Shown here one piece after another: positions 44,507-53,616 of a stretch of 64,000 nt of DNA. This DNA is from Thermoproteota archaeon (GTDB lineage Archaea > Thermoproteota > Nitrososphaeria_A > Caldarchaeales > Calditenuaceae), in NCBI GenBank assembly GCA_030550235.1, contig JAUQPU010000001.1:256040-320039 (forward strand), in the 5' to 3' direction. The notes beneath the pieces were generated by a model. The model was not told the DNA's origin. It made no database searches and worked only from the letters and a program-made list of their open reading frames with translations. The position numbers and the translations under genes are program-made. The stretch's first letter is position 1, and the number at the start of each line of letters is the position of its first letter.

Positions 44507-45055
44507 TTATGGCGGCCCTTTAAGGAACTCTTGCTCGGGCCTCTGCTCCTCCAGCTCCCTCAGCCGCAGCATGAGCTCCTTAGCCCTCTTCATTATCTGG
44601 AAGTTTTTGACGGGCAAGACTGCTATTACCCTCTCAACACCTCTCTGAGTCGCCTTTAAGGCGACGGCTCTGCATGGTAGGCTAGCCGCATCGATGTTTA
44701 CGTTCTCTGGCGTTAGGAGGTAGCTGAAGAACCCCCCATCCTCTCTCTTCCCCTCCAGTAAAATGTGACCGCTAGGTGTCTCCCTGACAGACTCTACCAC
44801 AAGCTCAACATGAACTATGTCCGGGAGCGTGGTTGAGGGCTTTAGCCCCGCGACGACGGATAGAGTCTTTTCCCTGCCCGGGATCTGCTCTATGTTGCAG
44901 GTCACTTTGGAGCCTATATCTAGCCACTCAGGCGGGTCGGGGAGCACGGCGACATAACCCTCACCGGAAAGCGTGGAGATAGAGAGCAGGGTGACTAGTG
45001 CTGTCCCCGCACTCCGCGGCCTTATGCCTGAGACGTAGCCATGCACCTCGACCAA
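44507..45055 (-). CDS. Hypothetical protein, possibly OB-fold nucleic-acid-binding type
   Basis: A 182-residue protein I do not recognise. The N-terminal 110 residues alternate short beta-like segments (VEVHGYVSGIRPRSAGTALV, GSKVTCNIEQIPGREKTLSV) as in OB-fold domains, and the last 30 residues form a charged helix (KNFQIMKRAKELMLRLRELE) ending EFLKGPP. Divergent from the DUF255 gene with a TATA-bearing spacer of 70 bases. A nucleic-acid role is only a guess. Confidence 0.6.
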   Translation of the reverse strand: MVEVHGYVSGIRPRSAGTALVTLLSISTLSGEGYVAVLPDPPEWLDIGSKVTCNIEQIPGREKTLSVVAGLKPSTTLPDIVHVELVVESVRETPSGHILLEGKREDGGFFSYLLTPENVNIDAASLPCRAVALKATQRGVERVIAVLPVKNFQIMKRAKELMLRLRELEEQRPEQEFLKGPP

Positions 45056-45125
45056 CTAATGACCTACCTGAGTTTTCTTAGCTCTGAAGAGTTTAATAAG
45101 TTATCATAGCGAATATGTTGAGAGA

Positions 45126-47165
45126 TTGTCCCGCGAGTCCTCTCCACAACGTGTGAATAGGCTGGCTGGGAGTAGGAGCCCCTACCTTAGGCTCCACGCA
45201 GACGATCCTGTGGACTGGTATCCCTGGGGGGAGGAGGCCTTCAGGAAGGCTAGGGAGGAGGATAGACCTATCATGCTGAGCGTGGGATATCTCTCCTGCC
45301 ACTGGTGCCATGTTATGCAGAGGGAATCTTTTAGAAATAGGGTCATCAGCGATATTTTGAACAAGCATTTCGTTCCTGTTAAGGTGGATAGGGAGGAGAG
45401 GCCTGATGTTGACGCTATCTACATGAGATCTGTAATCCTCATGACTGGGCAGGGCGGCTGGCCCCTGACGGTCTTCCTCACGCCAGACCTGAAGCCATTC
45501 TTCGGAGGCACATATTTCCCACCGGAGCCCAGGCATAACCTACCTAGCTTCAAGGACGTTCTCTTGGCCGTGAAAGAGGCATGGGAGAAGAGGAGAGAGG
45601 AGGTTTTGAAAAGCGGTAGTAGCCTTTTCGAGCTTGTCTTAAGGTCTCTGGAGATAGGGGCAGGCGAGGGGGAAGATGCTAAGCTTGACGTCATGGACGC
45701 GGCCTATGACCAGCTCGTCCTAATCTTCGACGACGAGTTCGGGGGAGTTCGGGGGGCACCAAAATTCCCCATGCCCACCACCCATCTATTCCTTCTACGG
45801 TACTGGAGGCTTAGAGGTGAGGTGCTCGCGCTGAGGATGGTGCAGAAGACTCTTGACTCAATCTTTCTCGGAGGAGTATACGACCATGTCGACGGCGGTT
45901 TCCACAGATATGCCGTGGACAGGGCGTGGACTATACCACACTTCGAGAAAATGCTCTACGACAACGGTATGCTGCTTAGGCTATACGCGGAGGCCTGGGT
46001 AGCGACGAGAAATCCTCTATATCTCCACGTGCTCGGAGATACGGCCCGCTGGCTTCTCTCTAAGCTCAAATCCCCCGATGGGGGCTTCTACTCTGCCTTG
46101 AGCGCAGAGAGTGGAGGCATTGAAGGAGGATACTATCTTTATAGCTGGGAGGAGGTCGCGGGGAGTCTCGGTGGGGATGTGGCTAGGCTGCTTGGCTGCA
46201 GCCCCACCGGAAATTTTGGGAATGGGCTGAACGTTATAAGGCTTCCAGCCCAGCCTGAGAGGCTAGCTAAGGCCCTTGACATGGATCTCCCCCAGGCCCT
46301 AAATTATATCTCCCAGAGGCTGGGCGAGCTGAGGAAGGCTAAGAAACCTCCAGAGGTCGACGACAAGATCATCGTCTCCTGGAACGGACTACTATTAAGT
46401 GGCCTCTCCTACGCTGCTACAATAACGTCTAACCGCGCACTGATTGATGAGGCTAAGGCTTCTGCAGACTTCCTTCTGGAAAAGCTCTACTTTGATGGGG
46501 GGCTGAGGAGGTATTGGAGGGAAGGCCCATCTGAGGCGCGAGGGCTCCTAGAGGATTATGCACTCCTTGGATGCGGTCTTCTAGACCTATATGAGTGGAG
46601 TGGGGAGACAAAGTATCTGGACTCCGCCCTAAGCCTCGCCTCAAATATCCTTGAAAAATTTTCATCAAGCATGGGCGGCTTCTACGACACCCAGCCAGAC
46701 CCAGATACGCCCTTTAGACCCATGACGATAGAGGACCACGCATACCCCAGCGGATACTCGGCCGCGGTCCAACTACTCTCCAGCCTTTACCTCCTAACCG
46801 GAGAGGAGAAGTTCTTCCAAGCCTCAAGAGAAGCCCTCAAGAGAGCTTCAAAAAAGATTATGGACGACCCCCTAAGCCACATCTCACTTATCTCAACGGT
46901 CCCATTAATACTCGGGAATGGCGGCCAGCTCGTCGTCTTATCGGGTGATGATTCTTGGCCAGTCCTCTCCCAACTTGCATCAAGGGTCTATGAGCCATAT
47001 GTAGTAGTGTCTGCAGGCAGGTCGGGGGTTCTTCGGAGCCTGTGGGAGGGCAAGGAGGCGACCAAGGGCGTGACTACATACTACTTCTGCAAGGGCTTTA
47101 AGTGTCTACTACCTACCACTAGGCTGGAGGAGCTGGAGAAGATTATGAGGCAGGAGCTTAGCTAA
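45126..47165 (+). CDS. DUF255/SPATA20 (YyaL)-type protein with thioredoxin-like domain
   Basis: A 679-residue protein: an N-terminal thioredoxin-like domain with NRLAGSRSPYLRLHADDPVDWYPW and the CxxC of GYLSCHWCHVMQRESF near residue 55, followed by an (alpha/alpha)6-barrel of the type in glycosidases and GlcNAc epimerases (for example VDGGFHRYAVDRAWTIPHFEKMLYDN and VSWNGLLLSGLSYA). The family is widespread and uncharacterised. Start is TTG at 45126, some 25 bases after TTTAATAAG. The 3' end overlaps the convergent nnrD by 8 bases. Confidence 0.9.
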   Translation: MSRESSPQRVNRLAGSRSPYLRLHADDPVDWYPWGEEAFRKAREEDRPIMLSVGYLSCHWCHVMQRESFRNRVISDILNKHFVPVKVDREERPDVDAIYMRSVILMTGQGGWPLTVFLTPDLKPFFGGTYFPPEPRHNLPSFKDVLLAVKEAWEKRREEVLKSGSSLFELVLRSLEIGAGEGEDAKLDVMDAAYDQLVLIFDDEFGGVRGAPKFPMPTTHLFLLRYWRLRGEVLALRMVQKTLDSIFLGGVYDHVDGGFHRYAVDRAWTIPHFEKMLYDNGMLLRLYAEAWVATRNPLYLHVLGDTARWLLSKLKSPDGGFYSALSAESGGIEGGYYLYSWEEVAGSLGGDVARLLGCSPTGNFGNGLNVIRLPAQPERLAKALDMDLPQALNYISQRLGELRKAKKPPEVDDKIIVSWNGLLLSGLSYAATITSNRALIDEAKASADFLLEKLYFDGGLRRYWREGPSEARGLLEDYALLGCGLLDLYEWSGETKYLDSALSLASNILEKFSSSMGGFYDTQPDPDTPFRPMTIEDHAYPSGYSAAVQLLSSLYLLTGEEKFFQASREALKRASKKIMDDPLSHISLISTVPLILGNGGQLVVLSGDDSWPVLSQLASRVYEPYVVVSAGRSGVLRSLWEGKEATKGVTTYYFCKGFKCLLPTTRLEELEKIMRQELS

Positions 47166-48021
47166 CAATTTTATCGAAGCTTTTCATCACCTGTGGAATC
47201 TTGTCTATGAGGTCTGTGGGGAGGATGTGTAGCCCGAGAATCTTTGCAGCCAGCTCCCCGCATAGTCCGTTAATGTATGCAGCCGCGGCTGCAGCCTCGA
47301 ATCCCCTAATCCTCTTCGCCATGAGGCCAGCGACGAGTCCAGTCAAGACGTCTCCAGTCCCGCCTACTGTCATGGCGCAAGTCCCAGTCCTATTAACCAT
47401 CACCCTCTCACCGTCAGTTATAACATCAATCTGGCCCTTTAACAATATGACTATGCCATACTTGCTCGCCATCATCTTAGCCGCGTTACATCTCTCCTCC
47501 AACGTGCTCCCAGGCGGTATTCCGAACAGCCTTGAAAACTCGCCGGCGTGAGGAGTGACGACTACATCCTTACCACGTATTGTCTCGAGTATGTATGGTT
47601 GAAGTGCGGAGGCGTCCAGGACTAGTTTTAACCCCTTCTCTAGGAGCCCACCTAGAAGCATGTTCAACGCAGGCTCGCTGGCTACCGATAGGCCCGGCCC
47701 TATAGCCCCTACATCGGCCTGTGGGGAGTTACTGACTATCTGTTCGCTAATTCTCCTCGTAAGCTTAACGTCAGTGAGGGGGTTAACGATTAGGCTCGGC
47801 GATAAAGCTCTGATGGGTGTGGCAATCTTCTCAGGCACAAAGAGATAGACCAGGTCGACTCCAGACCTCATAGCTGCCATAGCGGTCAAGAATGGTGCAC
47901 CATGGTACAGCCGGCTCCCCCCAACAACCATCACCACCCCATTCTCCCCCTTCCTCGAGCCAGACCTCCTAGGGGGGATAACAGACCCAACCCACTCCGC
48001 TGAAGTCTCTCCACCAGTCAA
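47158..48021 (-). CDS. nnrD: ADP-dependent NAD(P)H-hydrate dehydratase
   Basis: A 287-residue ribokinase-like protein: GVVMVVGGSRLYHGAPFLTAMAAMRSG, DVGAIGPGLS, VVTPHAGEFSRLFG and the anion-hole motif TVGGTGDVLTGLVAG. It repairs hydrated NAD(P)H. In many archaea this domain is fused to the NnrE epimerase; here it stands alone, and no epimerase domain was seen in the window. Confidence 0.93.
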   Translation of the reverse strand: MTGGETSAEWVGSVIPPRRSGSRKGENGVVMVVGGSRLYHGAPFLTAMAAMRSGVDLVYLFVPEKIATPIRALSPSLIVNPLTDVKLTRRISEQIVSNSPQADVGAIGPGLSVASEPALNMLLGGLLEKGLKLVLDASALQPYILETIRGKDVVVTPHAGEFSRLFGIPPGSTLEERCNAAKMMASKYGIVILLKGQIDVITDGERVMVNRTGTCAMTVGGTGDVLTGLVAGLMAKRIRGFEAAAAAAYINGLCGELAAKILGLHILPTDLIDKIPQVMKSFDKIVS

Positions 48022-48086
48022 TGCAATACATCAGACTACTCACATCCTCAAGTAGATAATGATGACCCCCAAACACCCCGATATCA

Positions 48087-48134
48087 TTTAAATACCGATC
48101 AACCTTGGATAGTTGAGAGAGGATAATCAGGTGA
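48087..48134 (+). promoter_or_regulatory. Promoter and ribosome binding site of dnaG
   Basis: CATTTAAATACC (48087-48098) is a good TATA box, and CAGGTGA (48128-48134) precedes the ATG at 48143 by eight bases, indicating a transcript with a short leader. Confidence 0.55.
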
Positions 48135-48142
48135 ACTGAATA

Positions 48143-49309
48143 ATGGCTGCTCCTGCTGTTGCAACTAAATACGTAATTGAAGTTAAGATAGAGGTTGATG
48201 GTGTTGTCGACCGCAACGACGTGATAGGAGCCACATTTGGACAGACTGAGGGTATATTCAGCTCAGAGCTTGATTTGAGGGAGCTTCAAAGAGCCGGGAG
48301 GATAGGCCGTATAGATGTCTCACTGCAGGTTCAAGGAGGAAAGACAATCGGCAAGATCAGCATACCCAGCGGCCTGGACAGGTTCTATACCGCTCTAATA
48401 GCTGCGATGGTCGAGTCTCTAGACAGGGTTGGGCCATACCCGGCCAAGGTAACTATAGAGAAGATAGAAGACCTCCGAGCCGAGAAGAGGAAGAAGATTG
48501 TGGAGAGGGCGAGGGCCATCCTCTATGAGTGGGAGAGGAGGAAGATTCCGGAAGAGGATGAGGTTCTGAAGGAGCTTGAGGAGTCGGTGATTAAGGCTAA
48601 GGTGGTTGAGCTTGGTCCGGAGAAGATCGAGGCTGGGCCTGAAGCTCTAAGCGCTGATGAAGTCATAGTCGTGGAGGGTAGGGCGGACATAATCAACCTC
48701 ATGCGCTATGGGTATAGAAACATTATAGCTGTCGGAGGAGTTAAGATTCCACAGACACTACAAGACCTACTAGCGAGGAAGAAGAGGGTCATAGCCTTCC
48801 TGGATGGGGACAGAGGCGGCGACATGGTGCTAAGGGAGCTCTCCCAATCTATAAAGATAGATCTAGTCGCCCGGGCTCCGTACGGAAAAGAGGTTGAGGA
48901 GCTTAATGCGAAGGAGGTTGAAGACGCCCTTAGAGAGGCCCAGCCGCTCAGCGAAGCCTTGAGGAGAATTAAAGCTGAACCAGCACATGTAGCCGAGCCT
49001 ATGCCGGCGGAGCTCACACAGAAGCTCTCCTCCTATATTGGGGAGATTGAGGGCACGTTGATGTCCATCGCATTTGATAGTGGGTTTAACGAGCTTTGGC
49101 GTAAGCCTGTTAGCGAGCTTGCACAGCAGCTCGCAGAGTCCAAAGACTACCGATATGTCTTATTTGATGGTGTCGTAACGCAGAGACTTATAGACATCGT
49201 GGCCTCTAGCGGTGGGGAGGTATATCTAATCGGTGCGAGGCTTGGCGAAAACCTATCAACCAAACCAAGCGTCAAAGTGCTTACAATGGAGAAGCTGAGA
49301 CAACATTAG
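48143..49309 (+). CDS. dnaG: Archaeal DnaG primase-like protein (Toprim)
   Basis: A 388-residue protein with the archaeal DnaG layout: N-terminal domain (KYVIEVKIEVDGVVDRNDVIGATFGQTEGIF), Toprim motif VIVVEGRADIINLM near residue 175, GGVKIPQTLQDL and AFLDGDRGGDMVLREL (DxD), then a C-terminal domain. Archaeal DnaG has weak primase activity and is associated with the RNA exosome. The Toprim Glu and Asp residues are intact. Confidence 0.95.
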   Translation: MAAPAVATKYVIEVKIEVDGVVDRNDVIGATFGQTEGIFSSELDLRELQRAGRIGRIDVSLQVQGGKTIGKISIPSGLDRFYTALIAAMVESLDRVGPYPAKVTIEKIEDLRAEKRKKIVERARAILYEWERRKIPEEDEVLKELEESVIKAKVVELGPEKIEAGPEALSADEVIVVEGRADIINLMRYGYRNIIAVGGVKIPQTLQDLLARKKRVIAFLDGDRGGDMVLRELSQSIKIDLVARAPYGKEVEELNAKEVEDALREAQPLSEALRRIKAEPAHVAEPMPAELTQKLSSYIGEIEGTLMSIAFDSGFNELWRKPVSELAQQLAESKDYRYVLFDGVVTQRLIDIVASSGGEVYLIGARLGENLSTKPSVKVLTMEKLRQH

Positions 49310-49322
49310 CCGAGCGTCCCAG

Positions 49323-50387
49323 TTAATCCTCAATTATTTTCTTTTCGATACATACTATCCCGCCAAGTGAGTTTATCTTGTCTGATGCCTCTGTATTTTC
49401 AAGTATTATCCTAAAATCTATTATCCCCTTTTCTACCCTAGACAAGATCTCATCCAGTAGACTGTTTTCAATGTTCTCCCAGATGAAATCCTCGGTTGCT
49501 AGGACGAGTGCTCCACGTCTAGATCTGCATACTTTTGCAACCTCCTCTAATCCCATATGGAAGCTTTCAGGATGTTTTAGGAGAGCCTTCATTGCCCTCT
49601 CAACCTGAATAGCATCGGCTAGGGGCTTAAGCTCCTCACCCAGAATGCCGCGTCTCAGGGCCTCCCGGAGGCCTGCCACGCCTCCAATATTCACTTGTAA
49701 GTTCCGCGAGATTAGGTTGTATATCCTGATGTCCCGCTTCTTTATCTCGGAGGCTATCATGTCTGCATGGATTGTGGTTCCCAAGAGAACCAACTTAGGG
49801 TTAGACTTCGCCGTAACCTCCTTGAGTAGCTGGACAAGTTCATCAAATATCTTTTCACCCCGAGGCTCCACCTCGTAGCCTATGCGCTTGGAGGATTCGC
49901 CAAACATCCAGCTCTTCAATATCTTTAGCCCCTCACCATCTATCTTCACTATAGCCAATTCCTCATCATCGCCTGAAACAACAATCATCTCCACGGCTCT
50001 CTTCTCCCTAGACTCTTCACCAAGCCTGAGGAAGTAGGGAAGCTTCTCTCGGCTCTCAACCTCGATAACATCACCCCTACCCACCTGAATCGTATGATAC
50101 TTCTTCAAGATGTCTAGCTCTCTATCTGTGTAGACTATCCTGCCCTGAAATCTAATCCTCTTCATCATTGGGTCCGCTGACTTCTTCTCGACTGCTATCC
50201 CGACTTTGAGGCTAATCCTCTCGCTGTCGATTTCACCTGAAGCTCTTTCCTTTTTAACCTCCCTTGTAGTCTCCTGATAGACCGTGTCTCCAGGACCTAT
50301 TAGCCTGTAGAGGTTTATGAGGTCAACATTGCTCGTAACGACTACTCTGACCCACCCCCTCGACTTATCAACTCCTAAGAGCCTCAA
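49323..50387 (-). CDS. pelA: Pelota (Dom34) mRNA surveillance factor
   Basis: A 354-residue eRF1-like protein without the GGQ motif: N-terminal Sm-like domain (LINLYRLIGPGDTVYQETTREV), central domain (VEMIVVSGDDEELAIVKIDGEGLKIL) and C-terminal eL30-like domain (KGIIDFRIILENTEASDKINSLGGIVCI). With aABCE1 it rescues ribosomes on broken messages. The start overlaps the nucleotidyltransferase stop by 4 bases. Confidence 0.95.
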   Translation of the reverse strand: MRLLGVDKSRGWVRVVVTSNVDLINLYRLIGPGDTVYQETTREVKKERASGEIDSERISLKVGIAVEKKSADPMMKRIRFQGRIVYTDRELDILKKYHTIQVGRGDVIEVESREKLPYFLRLGEESREKRAVEMIVVSGDDEELAIVKIDGEGLKILKSWMFGESSKRIGYEVEPRGEKIFDELVQLLKEVTAKSNPKLVLLGTTIHADMIASEIKKRDIRIYNLISRNLQVNIGGVAGLREALRRGILGEELKPLADAIQVERAMKALLKHPESFHMGLEEVAKVCRSRRGALVLATEDFIWENIENSLLDEILSRVEKGIIDFRIILENTEASDKINSLGGIVCIEKKIIED

Positions 50388-51091
50388 CCTCGAACCCTCC
50401 TCCTATCCCAGAAGCTCCTACCCTCCAGCTTGATTAATGCGCTCGAGAAGCTCTCACCCACCTCTAAAGTGGCCTTCCTATATACGCCGGTTTTGCCATG
50501 AGCCCTCCTCCTCAGTAGTACCTCAACCCTTTTCCTGAGGTCGATGGGGTCAACTCCGATTAGGCTGGCTGCTAGCTCTGGGTCCTTCTCAGCTGGAAAC
50601 TCCGCGTGGCCATAGTTTGTAGGGATTATCACTTTAAGCTCCTTATTCATCCCCGCAACCCTCTCTCTCCTCTTGACACCCTCAAAGTCTATCTTCCCTG
50701 CAATATCATAGAAGACCTCCTCTGTTCTCAGCATCTCCCTCATCGGGAAAGAGATGATGGATAACTCATCTACATAGATATAGCCCTTCGGCACATAGCC
50801 CGGCGTCGCCTGGACTAGCTCCCTCCTTATCCAGCCGCCCATCCTCCTCTCTACCACCGCCTCGACTACGTCTGTGTTTACAGGCCTAGGTATGAAGACC
50901 TCGATGTCGCTTAGGGGATGAACATCACCCCGCGCAACGCTACCATAGACTATGGAGGAGATCCCAGCGTCTAGGAGGGCCTCCATTAGCCTCAAAGCAG
51001 CGGCCCTCTTCTCCCAGAGCATCCCCCATCTCCTCTCATCATAGATGACGCTTCTATACAGCCCTCCCCCGCTCTCCTCCGGAATCACCAC
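50384..51091 (-). CDS. Predicted nucleotidyltransferase (MNT/Pol beta fold)
   Basis: A 235-residue protein with an N-terminal helical stretch (RRWGMLWEKRAAALRLMEAL), then the minimal nucleotidyltransferase motif VYGSVARGDVHPLSDIEVFI (G-S ... D-x-E) and a longer C-terminal region of unknown type. Start at 51091 is GTG with an ATATAATAG box about 25 bases upstream. It is translationally coupled to Pelota by a 4-base overlap, suggesting a role in RNA or translation quality control; the substrate is unknown. Confidence 0.82.
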   Translation of the reverse strand: MVIPEESGGGLYRSVIYDERRWGMLWEKRAAALRLMEALLDAGISSIVYGSVARGDVHPLSDIEVFIPRPVNTDVVEAVVERRMGGWIRRELVQATPGYVPKGYIYVDELSIISFPMREMLRTEEVFYDIAGKIDFEGVKRRERVAGMNKELKVIIPTNYGHAEFPAEKDPELAASLIGVDPIDLRKRVEVLLRRRAHGKTGVYRKATLEVGESFSSALIKLEGRSFWDRRRVRG

Positions 51092-51125
51092 TCTACTACT
51101 CCATTCATTTGGCTATTATATAGTT

Positions 51126-51323
51126 ATGAATTTCAGACCACCATTTAAAGAGAGTAAGCAGATTCTCAGCCCGGTTTACGAGGTATTAACATTATTACTA
51201 TGCTATTTTAAGCAGAGTGTAGATCTTGGGGATGAAGCGTCTATAAGAGTTGAGAAGCTATTTATGGGTGCTGGAGAGCTGAAAAAGCTGTATGAATTTA
51301 TAGTGAGTCTGGTTGAATCTTAA
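51126..51323 (+). CDS. Small hypothetical protein
   Basis: A 65-codon frame from ATG at 51126 (MNFRPPFKESKQILSPVYEV...). It is predicted to be mostly helical with a hydrophobic segment (VLTLLLCYFKQSV) and a C-terminal helix (ELKKLYEFIVSLVES). The composition looks protein-like and no other gene covers it, but there is no clear Shine-Dalgarno site and the nearest TATA is only about eight bases upstream. Not recognised; may not be expressed. Confidence 0.35.
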   Translation: MNFRPPFKESKQILSPVYEVLTLLLCYFKQSVDLGDEASIRVEKLFMGAGELKKLYEFIVSLVES

Positions 51324-51437
51324 CTCGACATAATTTATTTCTTCTTTAATCATCAGTTTTGACCCCTACACCGCACAGAAATTAAAATCTATCAGGAACT
51401 AAAATTAAATAGCTATGTCTGTTGGGATTCTATAGAA
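51324..51437 (+). promoter_or_regulatory. AT-rich spacer with acylphosphatase promoter
   Basis: AAATTAAATAG (about 51402-51412) lies some 27-35 bases before the TTG at 51438. The rest of the 114-base spacer shows only a T-rich run TTTATTTCTTCTTT after the preceding frame, which could act as a terminator. Confidence 0.4.
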
Positions 51438-51716
51438 TTGTCTAAAGTAAGGGTTCATGTCTTTGTCTCCGGGCTGGTTCAGGGTGTCTTTTATAGGCAG
51501 AATGCGAAGAGAGTTGCTGACTCGCTCGGCTTGAGGGGCTGGATTAGGAATCTTCGGGATGGAAGGGTTGAGGCCGTTATTGAGGGGCCCGAGGAGAGGG
51601 TGAGAGAAATGGTTGAGTGGATGAAGAAGGGGCCGCCCATGGCCCGTGTGGAGAGAGTCGAGGTGGTTCGTGAGAAGTATGCGGAAGAATACAGAGACTT
51701 CAGCATTGTATACTAA
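51438..51716 (+). CDS. acyP: Acylphosphatase
   Basis: A 92-residue protein with the complete acylphosphatase signature: VHVFVSGLVQGVFYRQNAKRVADSLGL (catalytic Arg) and GWIRNLRDGRVEAVIEG (catalytic Asn). It hydrolyses acyl phosphates such as carbamoyl phosphate. The start is TTG at 51438. Convergent with the ATPase genes, 6 bases apart. Confidence 0.96.
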   Translation: MSKVRVHVFVSGLVQGVFYRQNAKRVADSLGLRGWIRNLRDGRVEAVIEGPEERVREMVEWMKKGPPMARVERVEVVREKYAEEYRDFSIVY

Positions 51717-51722
51717 ACCAAG

Positions 51723-52766
51723 CTAGGCTATCGATACTATGCTGCCTAGAAGCTCATTGGAGCTGACTCCCTGCTCTATCCCCGCCGCCAACGCAACGAG
51801 CTGCGCTACCTCCTCATCAAGTAGAAAGACTATGGCTAGGGTTAGGGAGGGCTCGTCAAAGGGTCTGAGGAAACACCTCCTCGCACGTGACAGTAGCATC
51901 TCCCTATACCCTCTTTCGAGCGAGTTGATTATTCCGTTAAGTGTACTGTAGTCGCTAATAGGGGGTAGAGTGTCTTTAGGCATGACGGTGAAGGCCTTCT
52001 TAAATTCTTCGATGGTGTTAGACTCAATTATAACCTGGGCCACTGAGCGTAGAGGTCCCTCCAAAACATCTTCAACCAATTCGCCAATCTCTTTAGGCCC
52101 AAGTTCCCAAGCTTTCCCCCTCAAGATAGAAGTTAGCACAAACCTGAGATAGATCGGCATTATCAGATGGGTTAGGTTTTGTCTCCAGGCCTTTGGAGTT
52201 TTTCTTAAAGCCCCTCTCAACCTGTTGATGAGCCACCTGTCAATCTCGACTTCAATTGCCACTGGATCGGAGACCTTCTCGAATATCGGGACGACTACCT
52301 CATCAGCCGTATACAGCCTGATCAGAGCTAAAGCCTCTTCGATACTCCCCACACTAAGCAACTTCGCAATAATGTCTCTAGTCCCCATCAACTCCTCTGC
52401 GTAGGGGTCTACAAGCTTGTTGAGTTCCTCACCCTTAAGGCCTGTAGAGAGTCCGCGGAGGATTATCTTGAAGTCGCGGGCGATATAACGAGAGTAGAGT
52501 GCCGCCAGTAGGTAGTTCTTCTTGTATATTGTCATGAGTCTGTGATGGGTCTTTATGAGCCTTCTTCTCAGCGCGTGCTCTACTTTCAGGGCGGTGTATG
52601 GTGGCGTGATCTGGTGTGCTTCTTGGGAGTAGGGGGTGGCCTTTAGGGCGTCAATAAATTCTATGAGATTTTTCGAGCCGGCAAGCTCCTCCAAGAAAGA
52701 ACGAGTAAGGAGCATCCCTCTAAAGGCATAGGCCTTAGCCAGCAAATACGGCTGCAAGGCAGTCAC
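51723..52766 (-). CDS. atpC: A-type ATP synthase subunit C
   Basis: A 347-residue helical protein matching V/A-type subunit C (the d subunit): AYAFRGMLLTRSFLEELAGSKNLIEFIDALKATPY, IYKKNYLLAALYSRYIARDFKIILRG, FEKVSDPVAIEVEIDRWLINRL and VFLLDEEVAQLVALAAGIEQG near the end. It links the rotor stalk to the membrane ring. It directly follows subunit H with no gap. Subunits A, B, D, E, F, I and K are not in the window, so the ATPase genes are split in this genome. Confidence 0.9.
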   Translation of the reverse strand: MTALQPYLLAKAYAFRGMLLTRSFLEELAGSKNLIEFIDALKATPYSQEAHQITPPYTALKVEHALRRRLIKTHHRLMTIYKKNYLLAALYSRYIARDFKIILRGLSTGLKGEELNKLVDPYAEELMGTRDIIAKLLSVGSIEEALALIRLYTADEVVVPIFEKVSDPVAIEVEIDRWLINRLRGALRKTPKAWRQNLTHLIMPIYLRFVLTSILRGKAWELGPKEIGELVEDVLEGPLRSVAQVIIESNTIEEFKKAFTVMPKDTLPPISDYSTLNGIINSLERGYREMLLSRARRCFLRPFDEPSLTLAIVFLLDEEVAQLVALAAGIEQGVSSNELLGSIVSIA

Positions 52767-53090
52767 TCACCCGGCTGGCAACAGCCTCTCAAGTAAGTGT
52801 TTGACGAGCTCCTCCTTCCTCAAGTCGAGCTGCTTCTTTATCCTCTCCGCTCTAGCGCGATATTCATCCCGGATTTTAGCAGCCTCTATCTGAGCTGTGT
52901 TAGTCGCCTCCTCCTGAGCCCTCCGTCTATCTTCCTCGATGATACTCGCGTATAGGGCCCTCGCCTCCGCTAGATACTCATCCACCTGCCTGCTAAGCTC
53001 AGCCCTCGCCTTCGCAATCTTCTCCTCGACAGCCTTCATCCTCTCCTCAAACTCCTCGACAACCTTCAGAACCTTCTCTACTTCCTCCAT
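52767..53090 (-). CDS. A-type ATP synthase peripheral stalk subunit H (AhaH-like)
   Basis: A 107-residue all-helical, highly charged coiled-coil protein (EEVEKVLKVVEEFEERMKAVEEKI onward to LLERLLPAG), of the size of archaeal subunit H (AhaH) of the peripheral stalk. Subunit E is an alternative but would be about 190 residues. It is 0 bases from subunit C, which supports an ATPase role. Confidence 0.78.
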   Translation of the reverse strand: MEEVEKVLKVVEEFEERMKAVEEKIAKARAELSRQVDEYLAEARALYASIIEEDRRRAQEEATNTAQIEAAKIRDEYRARAERIKKQLDLRKEELVKHLLERLLPAG

Positions 53091-53244
53091 CGCCCCACCC
53101 TATATCACACCCCTCATTTAACCCTTAGCAGGAGACAAAAGGGGGGAAGGGCTAGCCTACGGGGGGAGGGCTACTGGGTCTACAGAAACTTGAAGGAGAG
53201 GACAGGTTTAATATTTGGATTAGACTACTTTACCTGAGTGATTC
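53091..53244. promoter_or_regulatory. Divergent promoter spacer of ahaH and P1, with G-rich direct repeats
   Basis: GTTTAATATT (about 53204-53213) is the TATA box of the P1 gene (start 53245), and GTTAAATGAG on the minus strand (about 53111-53120) suits ahaH. Between them, two imperfect copies of a GGGGGG-AGGGCTA unit (53143-53156 and 53163-53175) lie in tandem. Confidence 0.5.
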
Positions 53245-53562
53245 ATGGAGTACATCTACGCTGCCCTCCTGCTGCATAGGCTTGGGAAACAGGTTAACGA
53301 GGAGAATATAGCGAGTGTGATAAAAGCTGCTGGAGGCTCCGTTGATGAGGTTAGGGTGAAGGCCTTGGTGGCCGCGCTACAGGGGGTAAATATAGACGAA
53401 GCCATCAAGTCTGCAAGCTTAGCTGCCCCTGTTGCTGCCACACCTTCTCCACAGCCAACCGCCGAGGCCTCAAAACAGAAGCCTGCTGAGGAGGCCAAGA
53501 AGGAGGCTGAGGAGAAGAAGGAAGAGGAGGCTCTGGCGGGGCTTAGCTCCCTCTTCGGCTAA
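53245..53562 (+). CDS. rpl12: Ribosomal stalk protein P1 (archaeal L12)
   Basis: A 105-residue acidic stalk protein: MEYIYAALLLHRLGKQVNEENI, VKALVAALQGVNIDEAIKSA, an Ala/Pro hinge (TPSPQPTAEASKQ), a charged run of Glu and Lys, and the C-terminal LSSLFG that recruits GTPase factors. It binds P0 (56372-57244). In most archaea P1 follows P0 on the same strand; here the genes are separated and opposed. Confidence 0.96.
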   Translation: MEYIYAALLLHRLGKQVNEENIASVIKAAGGSVDEVRVKALVAALQGVNIDEAIKSASLAAPVAATPSPQPTAEASKQKPAEEAKKEAEEKKEEEALAGLSSLFG

Positions 53563-53616
53563 GAGTTTGCAGGATGCCTATATAGCATGGATTAGGGATG
53601 ATTTCTCGGATGGAGG

